Part shown: in pieces, positions 56,890 through 64,000 of the stretch
Layout of the letters: each line of letters starts with the position of its first letter
Numbering within the stretch: the first letter of the stretch is position 1
NCBI GenBank assembly: GCA_949825065.1
Contig: OX463846.1
Coordinates: 12,086,177-12,150,176, forward strand
DNA length: 64,000 bases
DNA from: Odontocerum albicorne
Lineage: Eukaryota; Arthropoda; Insecta; Trichoptera; Odontoceridae
Reading direction: 5' to 3'
Position numbers and translations under genes: made by a program
Notes under the pieces: generated by a model
What the model saw: only the letters and a program-made list of their open reading frames with translations
What the model was told of the DNA's origin: nothing
Database searches by the model: none

Positions 56890-56965
56890 GTGAGTCTGTC
56901 AGGAATTTAACCTGACGGGCCCTCTTGGTTGTGATGAATGCTAAGCGTTCGACTACCGCCGACAC
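56890..56965 (-). repeat. SINE head related to 62300-62400
   Basis: The minus strand reads TCGGCGGTAGTCGAACGCTT then 'agcattcatc' and 'cgtcaggttaaattcctgac'. It matches the order of 'gcataacggttagcattcac' and 'cccagtttcgattcctgatg' at 62309-62366. Confidence 0.5.
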
Positions 56966-57219
56966 ATTGCTCAAAATATCCTTTTATCCTAATTTTCCTT
57001 TGTCTCGCGTTCTCATATTTATCTTTGAAAGAATTCCTTTACCCGTGTCCCAACATTTTTGTTTAGGGATTAGCATTTTTATAAATAAATGTTATTTTGT
57101 AAAATCTGACGTAGATTTGAATAACTACGTATCCAAGACAAGCTACTTGGGTGGGAAAATAAGGAATAAAATACATATAAATATAATATAATATATGAAA
57201 ATAAAATAGTTATATTGTA

Positions 57220-57925
57220 TAAAATTAAATATTATAAGAATCTAAGTATGAATGTTGTGAAATCATAAGTCATGGTAATAAAAATGTATGAAAGGAAATG
57301 TAATGCCAATATACAGGTGAACAATGAAATATGTAGAGCAAGTTGAAGAATTTTGATATTTGGGTAGTATTTTCTAAGGTGATGGAAGAATTACTATATT
57401 TAACGGTATGTGGTGATACAAAATAAAGTCGAAGTACAAAAACATATATGATATATTCGAACGGAACAGTATCGAAATCAGCAAATTTGATTGCCCACAA
57501 GAGTATTTTATTATCAAATTTAATGTGTAGAAGTGAAATGTAGACTGGGGAAAAAATTGAAAATAGGTGAATAAATGCTGTCGAATTATTGCATACATTG
57601 ATTGACAATATTTAACAGAATACGGAATTAATTAATTAGAAACGAATGTGGACTGAAGGTTGATGTATTAAACAAGACGAAGAAGAGCACTTTGAGAGAG
57701 TTTGTGTGTATATAACGAATGAATGAAGAAAACAAATACAGTGCAAATGTGAATGGAATCTATTATATAGTATCTATTGTATGTAGTTGTATCAAGTGAA
57801 TGATATTTTGCAAAAATAAAATGGAACAAGTGAGAAAAATCGTAGAAGTTTTATAAGAAAGAATATGAATTTAGAGGAGGTGTATCCTCTCTGCCTACCC
57901 CGAAAGAGAAACGGCTTAATTTTAT
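57220..57925 (+). repeat. LINE-A copy, RT-distal part to 3' end
   Basis: 'caagttgaagaattttgata' with 'tttgggtagtattttctaag' encodes the VEEF-YLGS(I)F block before GSETW ('ttaatgtgtagaagtgaaat', 57518-57540). It runs on to the 3' end 'tatcctctctgcctaccccg' to 'aaacggcttaat'. It is one of the longer LINE-A remnants. It ends at a short (TA)n. Confidence 0.7.
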
Positions 57926-57929
57926 ATAT

Positions 57930-58835
57930 ATATATAGATTTACACTTTCTTTATCTACAGTACAACCTGACGAACTAATTGCACAGTAATACAAAAACAT
58001 ACACTTGGACCATTATATAGTAATACAAAAACATACACATGGAATGATTTTGTCAAATTATCGTGATTCGTATAGCTTATCTATGAATCATCATCAACAA
58101 AAAACCAACTAAATATTCAAGATTAAATTTAAAAAAAAACGCGTTTTCTTCTACCCAATCCCTCTCTGTTCGAGACGAAAAATAAGACTTTTTATCCAAA
58201 GATGAAAAAAAGTTCATTTTTTACTTTTACTCCTAAATCAATATTCAGAACACAAGTCAAGTTCCTTTTTCATGCATGAAAGCTTCATTTTGAACCTCAT
58301 CCTATTTACTTTAGTATACAAAAGCAAGAAGCTACTTATACACGTATAAAGCTCTGCTTCTGTGTCTGAATAGTTTATTTAGGCACCTACTTTCGCATAC
58401 AAAGCTTCATGATTGAAGTCAGTGCCAATTTGTTCTGTACTCAGATCTGTCATTAAATTTTATAGTGTACATATACCAGTTGTATTCTGCAAGTTGTGTA
58501 AACTTTGGACTATTTAAACTTACTGAAGGGTGTTATTATTCGATAAACTAAAATGTTATTAATTGATAGATCTTTTGACTAATAAAACCTTAATAACCTC
58601 TCCATTGTAATTTATTTTTTTAATACTCGTATGTGTCAGAAAAATGTTTTTATGGAGAGGAGTAGAATTTTCGTCTTCGTCGAATAAATTGATTATTCCG
58701 AATCGATCCAATAGGGTGGGGTATTATGACAAGGTTTTTGTCGTTGCTAGACTTGTGAGGTGGAATTGTTTATCTCTAAGTGATAGAGATATGGATAATG
58801 TGTGCTACTTTTGGTACCACTTGAAAAATCCCTTT
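57930..58835. other. Intergenic, nothing recognised
   Basis: AT-rich; two short copies of 'acaaaaacatacac.tgga' lie at 57991-58012 and 58024-58045. Confidence 0.35.
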
Positions 58836-58839
58836 TTGA

Positions 58840-59075
58840 GAGGTTTTATCACAATTTATGACTATATGGTATACACGTATGATCTCTACACGTATACCTT
58901 TATACTACACTTCCCTTAAAGTCGATTATGTTACTATCACATATCGAAAGAAATGCAAATGTTTCTTTATGTAATAGTTCGTCTTCTCTTGATAAGTTTT
59001 CTGTACTGTACTAACCAAATAGGTTTGTTTAAGCATATGCAGATGCGAGAAAGTACATAGTCTAATGACTGGGGC
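58840..59075 (+). repeat. Repeat-Y copy
   Basis: 'ttttatcacaatttatgact', 'tgttactatcacatatcgaa', 'gttcgtcttctcttgataag' and 'agcatatgcagatgcgagaa' match 40490-40690 in order. The ATT-tailed end is absent. Confidence 0.65.
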
Positions 59076-59110
59076 CACCAATTTCGTAATCTTTACACTC
59101 AACTCATATA

Positions 59111-60053
59111 CGAGGCGTATCCAGAAAGTAAGTGTACTGAGGCTCTCACGACCGGATGGATTTTATTTTCGACATGTTGGCTACACTTCCGTGTAGCCTG
59201 ACCCTTCCCCTCCACAACGAGACCGGTTCGAGGTCAGTACGTTGAGAAGTGTCGACGCGACAACACGTTTCGTGAAAAATGTCAATCCAATCTCCCACCA
59301 AGTGCGAAATACGCGGCGTCATCCGTTATCTCGTTTGGAAGGGAAAACCTCCGGTTGAGGTTTATAATGAGGTGAAAACTGCATATGGTGATAAAGTTAT
59401 GAATCGTACGAGTGTGTACAAGTGGTGTCGCGAGTTTAAAAACGGTCGTACGTCTGTGCATGATGATCAGAGGAGCGGAAGACCTTCAATTGTGACTGAC
59501 GAAATTAACGAAATTGTTTTGGGACTGTCAAGGCATAATTTTAATTGAATATATGCCTCAAGGGGAGACCATCAACTCTGCAAGATACTGTAAGACCCTA
59601 AAAAAATTGCGGAGGGCGATTCAGAACAAGAGGTGAGGCATGCTGACAAAGGGAGTCTACCTGCTGCACGACAATGCCAGACAACGCCACGAAGGAACTG
59701 CTCGCCTCGTTTAAATGGGATGTCCTGAACCATCCCGCGCATTCCCCTGACCTAGCACCTTCAGATTACTATCTCTTTACCTCCCGGAAGCTGCACATGG
59801 GTGGAAAAAGGTTTTCAACCGACGAGGATGTAAAGGAGGAGGTGGAGAAGTGGACGGAGGGGTTGGCGGGAAACTACTTCGAGGAAGGCATCAAAAAGTT
59901 GATACCCCGCTTCACCACCTGCATTGAGAGGAATGGCGACTATGTCGAAAAATAGCTAACATATGTACTACGGTAACCACGTAATTTTTTTGTTAAAATA
60001 AAAAAAATTGTAACCTACAAAAATTCAGTACACTTACTTCTGGACTTACCTTG
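59111..60053 (+). mobile_element. Internally deleted mariner (copy B)
   Basis: CGAGGCGTATCCAGAAAGTA at the left end and its diverged complement at the right (CAGTACACTTACTTCTGGAC, 60026-60045), with TA on both sides (59109-59110, 60054-60055). It is 943 bp. Its sequence is very close to copy A at 8535-9493, but the internal deletions differ. Confidence 0.9.
59279..59957 (+). pseudogene. Mariner transposase pseudogene, copy B
   Basis: The N-terminus [20 protein letters not shown] is intact to about residue 80, with CREFKNGRTSVHDDQRSGRP, so more of the DNA-binding region survives than in copy A. A large deletion near 59519 joins it, out of frame, to [24 protein letters not shown] follows at NKR*GML (59633-59635). 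A second small deletion lies just after LLHDNAR, removing the PHTA residues. The C-terminal block with SPDLAPSDYYLF and the end NGDYVEK is open (59674-59957). It is non-functional. Confidence 0.9.
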
Positions 60054-60055
60054 TA

Positions 60056-61130
60056 TCTTGAATAATAGAGGGTTTGAATCTAAAATGAATTTTACCTGGA
60101 TGCAATTCTTCTTATGTTTTTTTAGAAACGTTGTTAATTGAGATATCAACCTTTTTTGGCAAAAGTTTTCTGTTAAATTTTTTCATCATTTCTTTTCATG
60201 TACCATTATTTCTTGGAATCGAAACCATTTTACGTTTATCGATACTCAAAATATATTTTGAGTTTCGATGGACCATTTTATTTCGTATTTATCTCATTAT
60301 TTTGTTAAGACTTCTTTAAAAAAAACTCAATTACGTGACTTAAAATCTTTCGAGGATTTTTGGGTTGTATTTTCCATTAAAAAATCTTTTTATGTATATA
60401 TATTTTGAATAGTACATTTTTATTTGGGGCGATTTTATGTTAAACCCAAAAGCGTAATGATGATATTCTTTCCAGAATGGTTCAAGGGCCCACCAATTAG
60501 TTTTTTTAAATTTCTGTAACATTTGTGGAAAATGGTATGAAACGTATTTTATAGGATTTATGCGCTCTTTGATGTTGTTCGATTCATAAAATTAAATAAG
60601 ATGATTAAAAATATAAGAAAAGATTTTTGAAACTTAATTAAAAGCGCTCTTCGGAAAAAATATAAAACATCCAGTATAAAATTTATTTTGCCAAGTCATG
60701 AAACGATTTAAAAATACATACATTTCGAAATGTCCATCCTATAAATTGATTTAAAGAGAAGCGTAAATATCGTTTATTGCAGTACAAAAAAATCTCACGA
60801 GTCCTTTACGCTATTTTTTGTTGTGTCGTTTGGGAGCAAAGGTCACTCCAAGGGCACTTATGTTTAGTAACATCTCGAAGACCAATCGAAGTAGTACGGT
60901 ATGTTCGCCTGATCCACTTCAACTAGGCAAGTAACACTCTTAGACACTTTTGACCTCAAAAGTAGTACAAATAAACAACTATACAAATGAAGATCTTGAT
61001 GCATAACTTCTGACCATTTAGAAGTTTAAATCCTGATTAAATCCTAAATAAAAATACTTCGTCTCTTTTTTTTAAGAAAGGGTTTTTTCGCAAATTGACA
61101 ATAAGTCGGCTAATTCGTATTGTATACAAC
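60056..61130. other. Intergenic, nothing recognised
   Basis: AT-rich without recognised gene, RNA or repeat. Confidence 0.35.
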
Positions 61131-61139
61131 AGAAATGTT

Positions 61140-62060
61140 ATACATCTTCCTCATCTACCCCGAATTCACCAGGTTCGAGGCTGCAGTGCCACCACGGAAC
61201 TACTCCGAGTCAGTTCTGGCCTCTCTTGGGAACGGGCTCCTTGACAAGTGAAGTATTTCCTCGTACATTCCATTCATCTGCCAATTTCACGTCCTTTTCA
61301 ACCATTTAATTCGACTTCTTCCTTTAGGTTTCACCTTAAACACTCGTTTTAAGATAAGGTCATCTAATATTGTCAATATATGTTCCAACCAAGCTAACTA
61401 AGATTTTTTAATCCATACAGTTAGGCCTAGCACTTCGTTTTTAACTTAACTCCAAGGGCTCCACGAAGATATCTCATTTCAACTTCTTGTGTTCTTGACC
61501 AAGAATTACAGATTATCTTCGTCCAGTTAAAGACAACCGAAAGACTTTCGAAAACAAACAGGAAAAGAATATTTGCATACTTTGAACAAGTAGCCAGAAA
61601 GAATAACGAAAGTCTGAAGAAGCTGGTGATCACGGAGATGGTTGATCCGAACCAAATAAACGAGTTAAAATGATCCTCTGTAAACACTGCATTCAATACG
61701 ACCCAGGATTGGAAAAGATAGAGCAATATGATCCAGACATAGCAAAGGACCACGACGCTCAGCATTGAACACACGATGAAGAAGACATGTTCTTTACTGC
61801 ACCTTTTCGGCCGATACCCAAGGTTCATGCTCATATGTCAGGATTGGCCTGTAAACCCAAAAGTAAAGACTTACATTTCATTTTTGTCATAAATTTCAAA
61901 CTTCCTCATGACCAAAGAGTAGAGAACTCTTAATACGCTACTCGCATCTCCTATTTTGCGGTCGAATTCCCCATCTCGACGTCCATTCTCTATAAACTCT
62001 TAAGTATTTAAAATTATCCACATTTTTCAATTGCGTTCCCATTAGCTGAACGTTGCATTG
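61140..62060 (-). repeat. LINE-E fragment, minus strand, with nested LINE-B tail
   Basis: The minus strand encodes, in order from 62060: NVQLMGTQLKNVDNFKYLRV, then RPILTYEHEPWV (the GSETWV block, mutated). After the insertion at 61529-61795 comes SWSRTQEVEMRYLRGALGVK, then a decayed tail to 61140. These blocks are the standard post-RT region of LINE ORF2 proteins. Multiple stops are present. The long minus frame 61834-61427 spans the antisense insertion and is not a gene. Confidence 0.75.
61529..61795 (+). mobile_element. LINE-B tail inserted into LINE-E
   Basis: Plus-strand copy of the tail seen on the minus strand at 12470-12860: GACAACCGAAAGACTTTCGA, FEQVARKNNESLKKL, and 'ctcagcattgaacacacgat' to 'gaagaagacatg'. 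It lies in opposite orientation between two consecutive coding blocks of LINE-E. The boundaries are approximate. Confidence 0.65.
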
Positions 62061-62299
62061 GTATTAATATGTTACAATGGATGCAGATGGTCAGTGAACG
62101 TAAACTATTACTTTAAAATGTACACTTTCATTAAAGTAATCATTGAATGTATAGGTACTGCATTTTTTGCTGTTCACATTCATTAGTAAAAGTATATTTC
62201 CACTGGGAGTCGTAAGTGAACGTTCTAAAATATGAATATTTTCTTCAAGTTCTTGCACTTTAAAATGTGAAACTATGTTAAGTGTTAATGCAAAAGGGT

Positions 62300-62400
62300 C
62301 GGCAGCCGTGGCATAACGGTTAGCATTCACGCTAAGCGAGCGGGCGCCCCAGTTTCGATTCCTGATGGATTCTATTTCGGACAGGTTTACATCAGAATTT
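62300..62400 (+). repeat. tRNA-derived SINE head
   Basis: CGGCAGCCGTGGCATAACGG has an A-box (TGGCATAACGG, 62309-62319) and a B-box-like AGTTTCGATTCCT is at 62351-62363. The body differs from the 52786 family ('ggacaggtttacatcagaat'). Confidence 0.65.
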
Positions 62401-62869
62401 ATACTTTTCTAGAGACATTGCGGCGTAACATAAAATTCTTATATCGATATTATAAGAAACAAAAAAAAATAGCGCTAGGTATATGAAACTCTACATAATC
62501 AAAAGCTGCAGCCGACTTAACCTTTCGATCGTCTTGGAAATATGAAACTTAGAGTTTAGTCTGCCAAGATTGTGTTTGTTGAAGTTCAACAACTTATACA
62601 CAATAACCAATAGGTTACAAACGTCTTCTACCGAAAAGATGGCTGACAATCATATTCTATCACGAGGGATAGTTTCATTCATGACGAGGGATCATTCTCA
62701 ACGCAAAAAGATAAGCACTTTATACAAGCCGAAACATTATGACCCTTTGACTTGCTGCAATAAATAAAAACGTTAAGGCAAAGGTTTTATAAATCGATTT
62801 ATTTTTTCCAGACCCTTTTATTAAAGATTATCAAACTCCAAATAGGGTATATAATTTCTTATCAATACA

Positions 62870-63115
62870 TTATTTATAGTTAAGGTATTAACATTGTGTG
62901 GAGGTTTAAATACATTGTAATTTGTTTTTACCAAACACTGTTTATTCCACTTTATGTAACGACCGGTTTAAACCCTACCGGTTTCAAGGTTTTTGCCTCA
63001 TCATCATGTCTTGTTTGTGTCCCCCTGATGATGAGGGGAAACCCTTGAAACATGTAGGGCTATATCGTTACATAAAGTGAAATAAACAGAGTTTGATAAA
63101 ACAAATTACAAAATC
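62870..63115. mobile_element. Foldback element, family F, copy 2
   Basis: The left arm (62910-63006, ACATTGTAATTTGTTTTTAC...) is an inverted match to the right arm (63023-63112) over about 90 bp with moderate divergence. The unpaired left flank 'tatttatagttaaggtatta' with 'gtggaggtttaaa' is shared with copy 1. Each arm contains a TGATGATGAGG...CCTTGAAAC block. Confidence 0.75.
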
Positions 63116-63735
63116 TTATGAATATTATTTATTATTTTCAAATGAACAATTTCTTCCACTTTCACTTTTACTTTAGTGAACGTTGTAAATACAATAGTAT
63201 AAGTTTACATTCACTGTAAAATCAAAACTAATTATTTACATATTCAATACTATTTATTTACACTCTAAAGTATCGGAAAAAGTTGTTTATTTAGGTTTTT
63301 ATTTAATGTGGTAGGAGCAATTTGTATAGTTATTTTAGGATTTTTCAACTTATTTATATATTCTAATGAATAAAAAATTTAACACGGCGAACATATACTC
63401 GTATTTTTCTGATTGCAGACAAAAAAGATAAACAAACAGTTTTTTTTTGTTTATAAAACTGTTTTGTCTCATAAAATAAATTATTCTAGTGTTATTGTTA
63501 CGAGTATATCTTAGGCATTGTGAAAATAAATTAAGACAAAATAATTCGTAGTATATTTTACAAACGAAGGAGAGAAAGGATATCAAAACAATAAAATATT
63601 TATTTATTTTCTTTACTTTTAAAAATATTCAAGAGTTTTTGAAAATAAATAAAAAAATTAGAACTCTCGTAGACTAATGATAGGTAGGTTTTTAACAAAA
63701 TCTCTTTTAACATTATACATTTAGGTACTTTGTCG
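63116..63735. other. AT-rich stretch, nothing recognised
   Basis: Only composition-driven open frames. TACGAGTA/TACTCGTA octamers occur at 63395 and 63497. Confidence 0.35.
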
Positions 63736-63739
63736 CATC

Positions 63740-64000
63740 AGCATATGTTTAAAAAAACTATTTGGTTAGTATACTGCAGAAAACTTGGAAAAAAATACAA
63801 TAACTTGAGTGTAAGGATGAATAAGGGATGGCAGCTATCATTAGATTTGATACTTCCTCGCATCTACATACGGGTATGTTTGTTAAAACATATTTGGTAA
63901 GAATATCGTTGAAAACTTTTTAAGGGAAGACAAACTACAAAGAAACCGTTGTAGATCTTCCGATATGTGATGGTAACACGTTTGAATTTAATTGGAGTGT
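63740..64000 (-). repeat. Two adjacent repeat-Y pieces, minus strand
   Basis: 63740-63800 ('gcatatgtttaaaaaaacta', 'tactgcagaaaac') and 63848-64000 ('cttcctcgcatctacatacg', 'tttggtaagaata', 'cgatatgtgatggtaacacg') are both reverse copies of blocks at 58930-59060. The second continues past the window edge. Confidence 0.65.

Noticed and set aside
61427..61834. 135-aa membrane-like protein on the minus strand
   Set aside because: Produced by a LINE-B insertion read in antisense and joined to LINE-E sequence.

Overview
This window is AT-rich (clearly well over 60% A+T), intron-bearing, animal-type nuclear DNA. An insect is most likely: it holds an insect-type Mos1-like mariner, several other mariner lineages, tRNA-derived SINEs, many 5'-truncated non-LTR retrotransposons, and a short TTAGG tract. 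The order cannot be fixed from the sequence. No operons, rRNA, genuine tRNA genes or CRISPR arrays were seen.

One host gene is recognised with confidence. It is a complete five-exon CHMP5/Vps60 (ESCRT-III associated) on the minus strand, 13799 down to 7546, encoding 225 aa. All splice sites are GT-AG and the phases agree. Its introns carry a deleted mariner (intron 4), a LINE-A 3' end (intron 3), a SINE (intron 2) and a LINE-B tail (intron 1). A second possible host exon lies near 30810-30922 (minus), but its frame and identity are unresolved.

The rest is mobile-element and repeat landscape. 1-5.6 kb: a SINE split by a piggyBac-type MITE, then a full-length mariner (1383-2670) with an open 345-aa transposase, then degraded repeats. 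13.8-25 kb: mostly AT-rich sequence with a LINE tail, a pogo-like MITE, an irritans-type mariner relic and a small hairpin. 25-32 kb: a decayed LINE with a zinc-finger-like tail, a minisatellite with higher-order structure, a second pogo-like MITE and a 39-bp tandem array. 32-43 kb: LINE fragments of several lineages, a foldback element with target duplication, and a nested locus (LINE-A interrupted by a LINE fragment with a 10-bp target duplication and by a hAT-type element with an 8-bp target duplication). 43-58 kb: many LINE-A 3' ends in both orientations, a solo-LTR-like insertion, SINEs and a second higher-order minisatellite. 58-64 kb: a second deleted mariner of the intron-4 family, a LINE invaded by a LINE-B tail, and two related inverted-repeat elements.

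No multi-gene system is visible. The most informative items are the intact mariner, the datable insertion nests, the two higher-order tandem arrays, and several unexplained motif clusters and hairpins.
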